Below are positions 26,730-37,671 of a stretch of 64,000 nt of DNA, piece by piece. Source of the DNA: Bradyrhizobium sp. SZCCT0148. Lineage in GTDB: Bacteria; Pseudomonadota; Alphaproteobacteria; Rhizobiales; Xanthobacteraceae. The translations under genes and the position numbers were made by a program. Location: NCBI RefSeq assembly GCF_018129985.1, contig NZ_JAFCKT010000005.1, forward strand, positions 186,001-250,000, given 5' to 3'. Numbering within the stretch: the stretch's first letter is position 1; every line of letters starts with the position of its first letter. The notes beneath the pieces were generated by a model. The model ran no database searches and had not been told where the DNA came from. It was given only the letters and a program-made list of their open reading frames with translations.

Positions 26730-27656
26730 ATGACGGTTCTCTACAAGGCCAACATGGTTCGCGGTGCGGAGTGGGCGACCTTCTTTGCCGAGCGCGCGCC
26801 CCATCTGCCGTTCCGGCTCTGGCCGGATATCGGCGATCCCGCTGATATCCGCTATCTCGTAGCATGGGTGCCGCCGGACGACATCGCGACGACGTTCCCC
26901 AATCTGGAGCTGGTCTTCTCGGTCGGCGCCGGCGTCGATCAGTTCGACGCCACGAAAGTTCCGGCGCACATTCCGCTGGTCCGCATGCTGGAGCCCGGCA
27001 TCGCCGAGACCATGGTGGAGTACGTCACCATGGCCGTGCTGGCCCTGCATCGCGACCTCCTGCACTTCATCGATCAGCAGAAGCAGCAGCTCTGGCGCGA
27101 GATCCGGATCAAGCCGGCGAAACGGCGACGTGTCGGAATCATGGGGCTCGGCCAGCTCGGCCAGGCGGTGCTCGAACGCCTCAAGGCGTTCGGCTTCCCG
27201 CTTCTGGGGTGGAACCGCTCGCCACGCGACATCGAGGGCGTGACCTGTTATGCGGGCCCCGACACCTTGCCGGATTTCCTGGCGCAGAGCGACATTCTCG
27301 TCTGCCTCCTGCCGCTGACCGACGAGACGCGCGGCATCCTCAACGCCGATTTGTTCGCACGACTGCCGCACGGTGCATCGCTCGTCAATGTCGGCCGCGG
27401 CCCGCATCTCGTCGAGGCCGATTTCCTCGCGGCGCTCGATAGCGGTGCGTTGTCGGGCGCGGTGCTCGACGTCGCCGATCCCGAACCGCTGACCGAGGGA
27501 CATCCGTTCTGGAGCCACCCGCGCATCCTGCTGACCCCGCACAACGCCAGCATGACGACGCCGGACACGGCGGTCGATTACGTGCTCGACGTCATCGACC
27601 GTCACCGCCGCGGCGAGGAGCTGCCGGGGCGCGTCGATCGTAGCCGTGGTTACTGA
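26730..27656 (+). CDS. D-2-hydroxyacid dehydrogenase, GhrA-like
   Basis: A 308-residue NAD(P)H-dependent reductase related to glyoxylate/hydroxypyruvate reductase A. The cofactor motif GLGQLGQAVLERL is near residue 140; catalytic Arg in NVGRGPHLVEADF, acidic residue in DVADPEPL and His in LTPHNASMTTP are present. It begins 7 bases after the oxidase gene, which suggests it reduces the oxo-acid formed by that enzyme. That link is inference. Confidence 0.87.
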   Translation: MTVLYKANMVRGAEWATFFAERAPHLPFRLWPDIGDPADIRYLVAWVPPDDIATTFPNLELVFSVGAGVDQFDATKVPAHIPLVRMLEPGIAETMVEYVTMAVLALHRDLLHFIDQQKQQLWREIRIKPAKRRRVGIMGLGQLGQAVLERLKAFGFPLLGWNRSPRDIEGVTCYAGPDTLPDFLAQSDILVCLLPLTDETRGILNADLFARLPHGASLVNVGRGPHLVEADFLAALDSGALSGAVLDVADPEPLTEGHPFWSHPRILLTPHNASMTTPDTAVDYVLDVIDRHRRGEELPGRVDRSRGY

Positions 27657-27694
27657 GGTCGAGATGATGGTCGTAACATCGGTGCAGCCCCGGG

Positions 27695-27795
27695 CTCCTC
27701 TTGCCTCTCCCGCCTGCGGGGAAGGTTGGCGCGAAGCGCCGGGTGGCGGCTCTCTCCTCTTGGCGACCCTCGCTCGTGGAGGCAAGCGGAATAGG
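27695..27795. repeat. Intergenic palindromic region inside the ABC operon
   Basis: The 177-base gap between the dehydrogenase and ATPase genes has inverted motifs (CTCTCCCGCCTGCGGGGA and GGCGCGAAGCGCC) like other intergenic elements of rhizobial genomes. It could attenuate or stabilise the operon mRNA. Boundaries are approximate. Confidence 0.4.
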
Positions 27796-27833
27796 GGGCG
27801 CACCGTCTCTGCGGCAAGTGTCGGGGACTTTTC

Positions 27834-29708
<1,875 letters not shown>

Positions 29709-29714
29709 GCCGCC

Positions 29715-30938
29715 TCACGAATTGACGTGCACGAAATCCCGTAGCAGCGGATAGATCTCGTTATTCCAGCGCTTGCCGGAGAACACGCCGTAATGGCCTA
29801 CGCCGGCTTGCATGTGGTGGACGCGGCGATAGGCGCGCACGCCGGTGCAGAGGTCTTGCGCGGCCAGCGTCTGGCCGATCGAGCAGATGTCGTCCTTCTC
29901 GCCTTCGACCGTCATCAGCCCCATGCGGCCGACGGCCCGGGTGTTCACGGGACGCCCGCGGTGCATCAGCTTGCCTTGCGGCAGGAGATGCTCCTGGAAG
30001 ACGTCGCGCACGGTCTCGATGTAGAACTCGGCCGGAAGGTCCATCACGGCGAAATATTCGTCGTAGAAGGTCTTGATGGTCGCGGCCTTGTCCTTCTCGC
30101 CCTTGGCGATGTGGTTGGCGAGATCCATGTGCTGCTTGATGTGGCGTTCGAGATTCATCGAGACGAAGGCGGTGAGCTGCACGAAGCCGGGATAGACTTT
30201 CCGCAAGGCGCCGGCGCACTGCATCGGCACGTAGTTGATCAGGTTCTGCTCGAACCATTCGATCGGCTTGCTCTTGGCGAAGTCGTTGACCTTGGTCGGC
30301 TGGATCCGCGTGTCGATCGGCCCCGCCATCAGCGTCAGCGTCGCCGGCCGCGAGGGATGGTTGTCCTCGCACATGATCGCGGCGGCCGCGAGCGCCGAGA
30401 CGGAGGGCTGGCAGATCGCAACCATGTGCGGGCGCGGGCCGAGCTGACCGAGGAAATCGATCAGATGCTCGGTGTAGTCGTCTAGTCCGAAACGGCCTTC
30501 GCTGCGCGGAATGTCGCGCGGATTGTGCCAGTCGGTGATGTAGACGTCGTGGTCCTGCAGCAGCGTCCTCAAGGTGCCGCGCAACAGCGTGGCGAAATGG
30601 CCTGACATCGGCGCCACCAGCAGCATGCGCGGCTGCTCGGACACGCCCTCTTTCTTGAAATGCAGCAGCGAGCCGAACGGTGTCGCGTAGGCGACCTCCT
30701 CGGTGACGGCAACTTCGCGATTGCTCACCATCACGCTGTCGATGCCGTAGGGCGGGCGATGATAAGTGAGGGTTGAGCGCGAGATCAGCTCCAGCGCCGC
30801 CGAGAGCCGGTTGACGACCTGGCCCGGCACGCCCTCGGGCACCAAACTGAGGAATTTGAGCGCGGAGGACGCCCCGGCCCGCCACGGCGCGGTCAGGTCC
30901 ATATGGTTCTGAAAGGCCTGATAATACATCGACATCAT
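29715..30938 (-). CDS. phaZ: Intracellular polyhydroxyalkanoate depolymerase
   Basis: A 407-residue cytoplasmic hydrolase of the intracellular PHB depolymerase family that mobilises carbon stored in polyester granules. It has the family N-terminus MYYQAFQNHMDLTAPWR and the nucleophile region AICQPSV with Cys176 where a Ser lipase box would be, as in Ralstonia PhaZ1. His in the GVGHYGVFSG segment near the C-terminus is the probable catalytic base. Several Met codons lie within the first four residues, so the exact start is uncertain by up to 9 bases. It stands alone with no other PHA gene beside it. Confidence 0.92.
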   Translation of the reverse strand: MMSMYYQAFQNHMDLTAPWRAGASSALKFLSLVPEGVPGQVVNRLSAALELISRSTLTYHRPPYGIDSVMVSNREVAVTEEVAYATPFGSLLHFKKEGVSEQPRMLLVAPMSGHFATLLRGTLRTLLQDHDVYITDWHNPRDIPRSEGRFGLDDYTEHLIDFLGQLGPRPHMVAICQPSVSALAAAAIMCEDNHPSRPATLTLMAGPIDTRIQPTKVNDFAKSKPIEWFEQNLINYVPMQCAGALRKVYPGFVQLTAFVSMNLERHIKQHMDLANHIAKGEKDKAATIKTFYDEYFAVMDLPAEFYIETVRDVFQEHLLPQGKLMHRGRPVNTRAVGRMGLMTVEGEKDDICSIGQTLAAQDLCTGVRAYRRVHHMQAGVGHYGVFSGKRWNNEIYPLLRDFVHVNS

Positions 30939-31101
30939 ACTGAAATGCCCACTTTTCCTCTGCTGTCATGCAATATCGACGCCAGACACGAGCCAGATCG
31001 CGCTCGAAAATTGGCACGTCGCTTGCTGCTCATTTCGCGAAAAACGGCTCGCGGGCACACCCGCGGGCCCGGCGGGGTGCAGGTCACAGGGAAGGGCCGA
31101 C

Positions 31102-31758
31102 ATGGCGAAGGCGACACTGACCATCAGCAGCAAGAACTACTCGTCCTGGTCGCTGCGTGGCTGGCTGCTGACGAAATTCTCCGGGCTCGATTTCGATGAA
31201 ATCGTCACCGCGCCGGACGATGCGTCGGCGCGCGCCGAAATCCTCTTGCTGTCGTCGTCGATCCTGGTGCCGTGCCTGCGCCACGACGGTGCAACGGTCT
31301 GGGATACGCTGGCGATCGCCGAATATCTCAACGAGGTGATGCCGTCAGCCGGCCTGCTGCCAGACGACCGCGTGCAGCGCGCCCATTGCCGCTCGATCTG
31401 CGGCGAAATCCACTCCGGCTTCACCACCTTGCGCGCCTCGCTGCCCGTCAATCTGAAAGGCCATTTTCCAGGCTTCAAGATCTGGTCGCGCGCGCAGGCC
31501 GACATTGACCGGGTCTGGTCGATCTGGCGCGACTGCCTGGAGATGTCGGGCGGCCCATTCCTGTTCGGCGAGCGGCGCACCATGGCGGATGCGATGTACG
31601 CGCCGGTGGTGACGCGTTTTGTCACCTATGACGTCAAGCTTGAGCCGCGGCTGAAGGCCTATGCCGACACCATCATGGCGATGCCCGAGATGAAGGAGTG
31701 GATCGCCGCGGCGCGGGAAGAGCCGGCCGAGATCGAGGAGCTCGAGGTCGAATATTAG
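31102..31758 (+). CDS. Glutathione S-transferase family protein
   Basis: A 218-residue two-domain protein. The thioredoxin-like N-terminal domain includes SSWSLRGWLL with candidate catalytic Ser residues and VWDTLAIAEYLNE (glutathione-binding turn). The helical C-terminal domain includes PFLFGERRTMADAMYAPVVTRF. Likely conjugation or peroxide detoxification; substrate unknown. GGGAAGGG precedes the ATG. Divergent from phaZ, with a 163-base gap in which I see no clear site. Confidence 0.88.
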   Translation: MAKATLTISSKNYSSWSLRGWLLTKFSGLDFDEIVTAPDDASARAEILLLSSSILVPCLRHDGATVWDTLAIAEYLNEVMPSAGLLPDDRVQRAHCRSICGEIHSGFTTLRASLPVNLKGHFPGFKIWSRAQADIDRVWSIWRDCLEMSGGPFLFGERRTMADAMYAPVVTRFVTYDVKLEPRLKAYADTIMAMPEMKEWIAAAREEPAEIEELEVEY

Positions 31759-32038
31759 GCAGGCATTCCATGGCCCTGCCTGTTTCGGGGGCGGCGACTG
31801 GCCACGGCGGTCGCAGCGCCCATGCCCTTGTCGGGATTAATCTTTGGCGCCCGCGTTCGGGTCCGGGCCATCCGCATGCTGCACAGATATTGTACGCGCC
31901 GACGGTGCTGCATCGACATCTAGCCGTGAACAGCTGCGTACGCGGCCGTTCGGCTGATTCGGACGTGATTCGTTCGGGCCGCGTTCTGAACGTTAAGGAG
32001 GAGCGCGGCCCCGTTGCATTTTGAAACAGATGCAGGCG

Positions 32039-32263
32039 TCAGGCGGCTCCGCGCTGCCTCACGCGCGGCAGCCGCCAACCGATGACGGTCGCTTCGACCG
32101 CGATGCCGGCCTCGTGGTTCTGCCACCGTCCCTCGACGTAACGGCAGGCGAACGGCAGCTGGTACGTTCCGCTGTGGTCCTCGCACAGCACTTCGAGCGC
32201 AAGGTCCGGCGGTGGTTCTCCGGCGCCGTCGAATTCCGCCAGACGTCTGTCACGCGTTGCCAT
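32039..32263 (-). CDS. Small hypothetical protein (74 aa)
   Basis: A soluble 74-residue protein with segments CEDHSGTYQLPFACRYVEG and AVEATVIGWR. I do not know a function, but similar short proteins are familiar from Bradyrhizobium genomes. A strong AGGGGAG ribosome site stands 8 bases before ATG 32263. Divergent from the small coiled-coil exported protein gene at 32447. The 280-base gap to the GST gene holds no gene I can support. Confidence 0.72.
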   Translation of the reverse strand: MATRDRRLAEFDGAGEPPPDLALEVLCEDHSGTYQLPFACRYVEGRWQNHEAGIAVEATVIGWRLPRVRQRGAA

Positions 32264-32324
32264 TCCAAAAATCTCCCCTAACCAAAGCCGCGGAAAGAGC
32301 GCCCACCTTCTTCCGCGCGCGGAT

Positions 32325-32349
32325 CATCGTTCCCATCAAGGGAACGATG
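32325..32349. promoter_or_regulatory. Perfect 10-bp hairpin/operator candidate in a divergent promoter region
   Basis: CATCGTTCCC-ATCAA-GGGAACGATG, in the gap between divergent small genes at 32263 and 32447. It is neither next to a stop codon nor followed by a T run, so an operator is more likely than a terminator. Confidence 0.45.
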
Positions 32350-32446
32350 CAAGCTCAACGCGAGAATGCGGTACGAGTGTGGTAGCCTTGGGTGGCTGTG
32401 CGCAAAAAGCGCACATTGCCGTGATCAATTGAACGAGGAACCCTTC

Positions 32447-32800
32447 ATGCTGCTTCGAAAAGCCGGCATTTGTTTCGCGACATTGCTGCTCGCAACGCTG
32501 GCGAACGCGCCGACGCACGCGCAGGACGTGCCCGGCATCGAGATCTGCACGGTCGAGAAGACCATGGAGCGGCGTACCAGTTGTCTGCAAAGCAATGTCG
32601 ACTTCCTTCAGAAGACGATCACCAAGCTCACGCTCGACCATCAGCAGAAGCTGGACGCCGCCAACCGCCAGATCGACGCGTTGAAGACGAACCTTGCCGG
32701 TTTGCAAAAGACGCTCGGCGATCTCCAGGCCGCGCAAGTGAAGACGGCCGAGGATCTGAAGAAGAAGCAGGACGCGCCGGCTGCGAAGGATGCGAAATAA
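32447..32800 (+). CDS. Small exported coiled-coil protein
   Basis: About 117 residues with a Sec signal (LLLATLANAPTHAQD) and a mature part that is almost one long helix with heptad-like spacing from about residue 50 to 110 (LDAANRQIDALKTNLAG, LQKTLGDLQAAQVKT). Two Cys (EICTVEK and TSCLQS) may pair in the periplasm. Function unknown. GAACGAGGA precedes ATG 32447, which directly starts the signal; the frame is open upstream. Confidence 0.75.
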   Translation: MLLRKAGICFATLLLATLANAPTHAQDVPGIEICTVEKTMERRTSCLQSNVDFLQKTITKLTLDHQQKLDAANRQIDALKTNLAGLQKTLGDLQAAQVKTAEDLKKKQDAPAAKDAK

Positions 32801-32807
32801 GCGCCGG

Positions 32808-33914
32808 TCAGGTCACGCGATATCGCTCCATCACCTCTCGATCGGGCTCATAGCCGAGCCCTGCGCCCGAGGGCACCGCGACATGGCCGGTGGCATCGCT
32901 GTTCGCGCGGCCGCCCCAGAGGCAGGCTTCGCGCTTCAGATAGAACAGCTCGACGAGACCATCGTCGCGTGTCGCCAGGAGATGCAGCGTCGCGAGCAGG
33001 CCCGGGCCGAAATACGGAGAGTGCGGGACGATCTTGACGCCGAGCCGGTCGGCCAGCGCCGCGATCTTCAGAAACTCAGTGATGCCGCCGACCTTGATCA
33101 CCGACGGCTGGGCGTGGCTCACCGCGCCGGCCGCCATCATCTGGCGGAATTGATATTCCGTGCAGGCATTCTCCCCGGCGGCAATGCCGAGCCCGCCTTT
33201 GCTGCGCACCTCGGCGAGCGCGGCGAAATCTTCCGGCGGCCACACCGGCTCCTCCAGAAACATCGGCCGCGCGTCGCGGCAGTCCATCGCGAATGCGATC
33301 GCCTGCTCGGCCGACAGGGGGCAGTTCATGTCGACCATCAGCGGAATGGCCGGCCCGATTGCCTGGCGCGCGGCGAACACCGCAGGCGCTGTGGTCTCGT
33401 GCAGCTTGATTGCGCCATAGCCGAGCGCGAGCGCTTTCTTGCATTCGCTGGCGATATTCTCGGGTGAACCGATCCGCAGCAGACTCGCATAGGCGGGAAT
33501 GGCCCTGCGCCTGGTCTCGCCAAGCAGGCGATGCATAGGCACGCCTTCGATCTTGGCAGCGAGGTCCCAGAGCGCGATGTCGAGCCCTGAGATCGCGAAC
33601 ATGGTGATGCCGTAGCGGCCGAACAGGTGCAGGTTGCGCTGGATCTGCTCCATCACGGCGGCGATGCTGGTCGCATCGGGCACCTTCAGCCCGCGGGCCT
33701 GCGGCGCGATCATCTCCTCGACGGCGCTGTGCGTGGTGCGCGGGCAGACATAGGCGAACGCATCGCCCCACCCCGTCAGCCCGGCATCGGTGGTGACCTC
33801 GACCAGCACCATGTCGAGCGCGGAGATCGCTGACGCGCCCTGGCGGAAGCTCGCGACGCCGGCATCATAGGGGATGCGGATATGATGCGCCCGCACATCG
33901 GTGATTTCCATGGC
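32808..33914 (-). CDS. Enolase-superfamily (MR/MLE-like) protein with atypical active site
   Basis: About 368 residues. Metal ligands Asp194, Glu220 and Glu247 are present, so it binds Mg2+ and should stabilise an enediolate. The usual KxK is KLH here (Lys169, His171); His297 is present in VPHSPYFG, but the position that normally holds its Asp partner (QPD) is Ser270 (QPS), and Lys273 follows. This mix does not match the residue sets I know for characterised dehydratases or racemases. Divergent from an SMP-30 lactonase gene, suggesting sugar-acid metabolism. ATG 33914 is preferred over 33962, which adds an unrelated leader. Confidence 0.85.
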   Translation of the reverse strand, partial: AMEITDVRAHHIRIPYDAGVASFRQGASAISALDMVLVEVTTDAGLTGWGDAFAYVCPRTTHSAVEEMIAPQARGLKVPDATSIAAVMEQIQRNLHLFGRYGITMFAISGLDIALWDLAAKIEGVPMHRLLGETRRRAIPAYASLLRIGSPENIASECKKALALGYGAIKLHETTAPAVFAARQAIGPAIPLMVDMNCPLSAEQAIAFAMDCRDARPMFLEEPVWPPEDFAALAEVRSKGGLGIAAGENACTEYQFRQMMAAGAVSHAQPSVIKVGGITEFLKIAALADRLGVKIVPHSPYFGPGLLATLHLLATRDDGLVELFYLKREACLWGGRANSDATGHVAVPSGAGLGYEPDREVMERYRVT

Positions 33915-34159
33915 GTGGTTCCTCCGGGCTTTCTGGTGAGCGGTTCTGCGCAGTGTAGCCACGAATGCCGGGTCGTTGCCAGTCGCGGTTCAGGTGCGGT
34001 TTTGTCGCGGCGCAGAAGGAATGCGCGCAACGCTGGCATACCATCCCGCTTGCTTGGCAAGCCGAGGCGACTTTGCCATAACCGCAGGCAAATCTTGCGT
34101 GTGGGGCCCGTGCCGGACATCCCGTGCAAGCCATAACAAGCAGCCGGGAGGGTCCCACA

Positions 34160-35086
34160 ATGTCCAACGTTCGCGTTCTCGCCACCGACCTCGAATTTCC
34201 CGAAGGGCCGGTCGTAATGCCCGACGGTTCGGTGGTGCTGGTGGAGATCCGCGGCCAGCGCCTGACGCGCGTTCATCCCGACGGCCGCAAGGAAATCGTC
34301 GCGAAGATTCCTGGCGGCCCGAACGGCGCAGCCCTCGGCCCCGACGGCAAGATCTACATCTGCAACAATGGCGGCTTCTCCTGGATCCCGACCCGCAACA
34401 TGATCATGCCGGGCCCGCAGCCCGACGATTATCTCGGCGGCTCGATCCAGCGCGTCGATCTGCAATCGGGCCAAGTCGAGACCGTCGTCACCAAATGCGG
34501 CGAGCACGAGCTGCGCGGGCCGAATGATCTGGTATTCGACAAGCAGGGCGGTCTCTGGTTCTCCGATCTCGGCAAGCGCCGCCATCGCGAGATGGACGTC
34601 GGCGGCATGTATTATCTCAAGCCCGGCCTGACCGAGATCGTGGAGGTGGTGCACGGCATCCTGCCCGCGAACGGCATCGGGCTGTCGCCGGACGAAAACA
34701 CCGTCTACATCGCGGAGACGCCGACGGGCCGGCTGTGGGCCTACGAGCTCTCCGCGCCCGGCACGCTGAAGCCGCGCGACGTGATCTATCGCGGCGAGCG
34801 GGGAAAGCCGATCTGCGGCCTCGGCGGATACCAGATGTTCGACTCGCTCGCGGTGGAAGCGAACGGCAATGTCTGCGTCGCCACCCTCGTCTCCGGCTGC
34901 ATCTCGGTGATCGCGCCCGATGGCACCCTGGTCGAGCAGGTCCCGACCGGCGACCGCGTCACCACCAACATCGCCTTCGGCGGCCCCGAGTTGAAGACCG
35001 CCTATATCACGCTATCGGGCAAGGGCGAGCTGGTCGCGATGGACTGGCCGCGCGGCGGATTGCCGTTGAACTTTCTGAACAAGTGA
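34160..35086 (+). CDS. SMP-30/gluconolactonase family protein
   Basis: About 308 residues, a six-bladed beta-propeller that hydrolyses sugar lactones with a divalent metal. Visible features are the N-terminal EFPEGPVVMPDG with metal-binding Glu, GPNGAALGPDGKIYICNNGG, RGPNDLVFDKQGGLWFSD, and NGIGLSPDENTVYIAET. It is divergent from the enolase-superfamily gene; lactonase plus acid-sugar dehydratase is a usual pathway pairing. ATG 34160 has GGGAGGG upstream. Confidence 0.88.
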   Translation: MSNVRVLATDLEFPEGPVVMPDGSVVLVEIRGQRLTRVHPDGRKEIVAKIPGGPNGAALGPDGKIYICNNGGFSWIPTRNMIMPGPQPDDYLGGSIQRVDLQSGQVETVVTKCGEHELRGPNDLVFDKQGGLWFSDLGKRRHREMDVGGMYYLKPGLTEIVEVVHGILPANGIGLSPDENTVYIAETPTGRLWAYELSAPGTLKPRDVIYRGERGKPICGLGGYQMFDSLAVEANGNVCVATLVSGCISVIAPDGTLVEQVPTGDRVTTNIAFGGPELKTAYITLSGKGELVAMDWPRGGLPLNFLNK

Positions 35087-35130
35087 GAATGTGTTGAGCC
35101 CGCATTCTGAACGTGCTGTACAAATTCCGC

Positions 35131-35234
35131 CGTCACTCCGGGATGCGTGCGCAAGCACGCAAACCCGGAATCCATAACCCCGGCTCGTGGTTATGGATTT
35201 CGGGCTCGCCGCTTCGCGTCGCCCCGGAATGACG
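35131..35234. repeat. Dispersed palindromic intergenic element, family B
   Basis: Left arm CGTCACTCCGGGATGCG, right arm CGCCCCGGAATGACG, with internal GGAATCCATAA / TTATGGATT complementarity. It fills most of the gap between the lactonase and GNAT genes. Confidence 0.7.
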
Positions 35235-35262
35235 ATCCGTCGTTTTCTTGGAGATCCTTCAA

Positions 35263-35856
35263 ATGCCGTGGCCTGATCCCATCACCCTGCGTGGACAGCA
35301 CGCCCGTCTAGAGCCGCTGTCGAAAGCGCATCACGAGGGGCTGGTGGAGGCCGTGAAGGACGGTGAGCTCTACAAGATCTGGTACACCCTGATCCCGACG
35401 CCGGAAAACGTGGCCAAGGAGATCGACCGCCGCCTCGGCCTGCAGGCCGCGGGCTCGATGCTGCCGTTCACCGTGTTCGACGCCGGCGGCAAGATTGCAG
35501 GCATGACCACCTATATGAACATCGATGCCGCCAACCGGCGCGTCGAGATCGGTTCGACCTGGTACGGCAAGAGCGCGCAGCGCGGCCCGCTCAACACCCA
35601 GTGCAAACTGCTGCTGCTCACCCATGCCTTCGAAACGCTGGACTGCATCGCTGTGGAATTCCGCACCCACTTTTTCAATCACCAGAGCCGCAACGCCATC
35701 GAGCGCCTGGGCGCCAAGCAGGACGGCATCCTGCGCAGCCACCAGGTCGCGCCGAACGGTACGCTGCGTGACACCGTGGTCTACAGCATCACCGCAGCCG
35801 AATGGCCGACCGTGCGGACCCATCTGAATTATCAACTCAACGAAAAGCCGCGCTGA
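35263..35856 (+). CDS. GNAT-family N-acetyltransferase (RimJ/RimL-like)
   Basis: About 197 residues. The fold is recognisable from ITLRGQHARLEPL at the N-terminus, VEIGSTWYGKSAQRGPLN and, for the acetyl-CoA loop and C-terminal strand, THFFNHQSRNAIERLGAKQDG. This subgroup acetylates N-termini of proteins or small molecules; the substrate is unknown. ATG 35263 has GGAG nine bases upstream; a TTG at 35248 is the other in-frame choice. Confidence 0.85.
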   Translation: MPWPDPITLRGQHARLEPLSKAHHEGLVEAVKDGELYKIWYTLIPTPENVAKEIDRRLGLQAAGSMLPFTVFDAGGKIAGMTTYMNIDAANRRVEIGSTWYGKSAQRGPLNTQCKLLLLTHAFETLDCIAVEFRTHFFNHQSRNAIERLGAKQDGILRSHQVAPNGTLRDTVVYSITAAEWPTVRTHLNYQLNEKPR

Positions 35857-35873
35857 GCGGCGGCCGAGGCACC

Positions 35874-37520
35874 ATGGACAGATTTGATTATGTGATCATC
35901 GGCGCAGGCTCTGCCGGTTGCGTGCTCACCAGCAGGCTGAGTGAAGATCCGAACACCAGCGTCTGCGTTCTGGAAGCGGGGCCTTCCGACTGGCATCCCT
36001 ACATCCATCTGCCGGCCGGCTTCATCAAGACCTTCCACATGAAGAGCATCAACTGGGCCTACCAGCAGGAGCCGGGGCCCTGGACGGGCGGGCGCAGCAT
36101 CTACGCGCCGCGCGGCAAGACGCTCGGCGGATCGTCCTCGATCAACGGTCACATCTACAATCGCGGCCAGCGGATGGATTTCGACACCTGGGCGCAGATG
36201 GGCAATCGCGGCTGGGGCTATGCCGACGTGCTGCCCTACTTCAAGCGGCTGGAGAAGCGGGTCGGCGAGGGCGACAACACATTCCGCGGCCGTGACGGCA
36301 ATCTCACGGTCACCACCATGGACTGGCGCGATCCGCTCTGCGAAGCGTTCATGGAAGGCGCGGTCTCGCTCGGCATTCCCCGCAACCCCGATTACAACGG
36401 CGCCATCCAAGAGGGCGTCTCCTACTGCCAGCGCACCATCGACAAGGGCCTGCGCGTGTCCGGCTCGACCGCTTTCCTCAAGCCCGCGATGAAGCGGCCG
36501 AACGTGCATGTGCACACCCATGCGCACGCGACCGAGATCATCTTCGAAGGCAAGCGCGCCGTCGGCGTGCGCTACACCAAGGGCGGTCGCGGCGGCACGC
36601 CGGTGGAGGTGCGCGCCAACAAGGAAGTGATCCTCTCCGGCGGCACCTATAATTCGCCGCAGCTCCTGCAGCTCTCCGGCATCGGCTCGCCCGATCTGTT
36701 GCAGCAACACGGCATCGCCGTGCGCCACGCGCTGCCGGTCGGCGAGGGCCTGCAGGACCATTACGCCCCGCGCACGGTGGCGCGGGTCAAGGACATCAAG
36801 ACCATCAACGAGCTTCGCCGCGGCGTCTCGCTGTGGATCGAGGCGCTGAAATGGGCCACCGCGCGCCGCGGCCTGCTCTCGCTGTCGCCGACCATGGTCT
36901 ATTGCTTCTGGCATTCCGGCGAGAGCGCCGACTCATCCGACCTCCAGCTCACCTTCACGCCGGCGTCCTACAAGGAAGGCGTGCAGGGCCAACTCGAGGA
37001 CGAGCCCGGCATGACGGTGGCGTCCTGGCAGCAGCGCCCCGAGAGCCGCGGCTATGTCCGCATCCGCTCCAACGATCCCTTTGCGCCGCCGATCATCCAG
37101 ACCAACTATCTCGACGCCGAGCTCGACCGCCGCGTCATCGTCGGCGGCATGAAGCTCGCGCGCCGCCTCTTGAAGTCCGCGCCGCTGTCGCCCTATTACG
37201 CCTACGAGGATTTTCCGGGTCCGAACATCAACACCGACGACGAATTCCTCGCCGCCGCCACCGAACGCGGCACCACCACCTTCCACCCCGGCTGCACCTG
37301 CCGCATGGGCCCGGCGGATTCGAGCTGGGCGGTCGTCGACGACCAGCTCCGCGTCCACGGCCTCGAAGGCCTGCGCGTCATCGATGCCTCGGTGATGCCG
37401 CGCATGATCTCGGCCAACCTGAACGCCTCCACCATGATGATCGCCGACCGCGCCTCGGATTTGATCCGCGGCAAGCAGCCGATGGAAGCCGCGCGCATTC
37501 CGGACGCTGCAGTGGCATAG
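35874..37520 (+). CDS. GMC-family FAD-dependent oxidoreductase (choline dehydrogenase-like)
   Basis: About 548 residues. FAD motif DYVIIGAGSAGCVLTSRLSE at the N-terminus, GMC signatures GKTLGGSSSINGHIYNRG and SGGTYNSPQLLQLSGIG, and the C-terminal catalytic region TTFHPGCTCRMG with the conserved His. It oxidises an alcohol to an aldehyde; choline is one possibility among many. No betaine aldehyde dehydrogenase gene is adjacent. It begins 17 bases after the GNAT stop. GGCCGAGG precedes ATG 35874. Confidence 0.9.
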   Translation: MDRFDYVIIGAGSAGCVLTSRLSEDPNTSVCVLEAGPSDWHPYIHLPAGFIKTFHMKSINWAYQQEPGPWTGGRSIYAPRGKTLGGSSSINGHIYNRGQRMDFDTWAQMGNRGWGYADVLPYFKRLEKRVGEGDNTFRGRDGNLTVTTMDWRDPLCEAFMEGAVSLGIPRNPDYNGAIQEGVSYCQRTIDKGLRVSGSTAFLKPAMKRPNVHVHTHAHATEIIFEGKRAVGVRYTKGGRGGTPVEVRANKEVILSGGTYNSPQLLQLSGIGSPDLLQQHGIAVRHALPVGEGLQDHYAPRTVARVKDIKTINELRRGVSLWIEALKWATARRGLLSLSPTMVYCFWHSGESADSSDLQLTFTPASYKEGVQGQLEDEPGMTVASWQQRPESRGYVRIRSNDPFAPPIIQTNYLDAELDRRVIVGGMKLARRLLKSAPLSPYYAYEDFPGPNINTDDEFLAAATERGTTTFHPGCTCRMGPADSSWAVVDDQLRVHGLEGLRVIDASVMPRMISANLNASTMMIADRASDLIRGKQPMEAARIPDAAVA

Positions 37521-37530
37521 GAGGTCTCGT

Positions 37531-37664
37531 GCCCCGGACGCGGCGCAGCGCTTCTTCAGCGGTGCGCTGCAGAGCCGGGGCCCATGTCTCCGAGCAATCA
37601 GTTTCGCCTTCTTGGTCCCGGCTCTGCGCAGCAGCGTTGCACGCTGCAGCGCGTCCGGGACACG
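37531..37664. repeat. Palindromic intergenic element (CCCCGGACGC type)
   Basis: Outer arms CCCCGGACGCGGCGCAGCG and CGCTGCAGCGCGTCCGGGA with an inner complementary pair AGAGCCGGG / CCCGGCTCT. It lies between the convergent GMC and MoxR genes. A shorter relative is at 54611-54650. Confidence 0.65.
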
Positions 37665-37671
37665 AGAGGCC

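Noticed and set aside
27661..27833. A small gene in the gap before the fused ATPase
   Set aside because: The only short frame there is made of palindromic repeat sequence and has no ribosome site.
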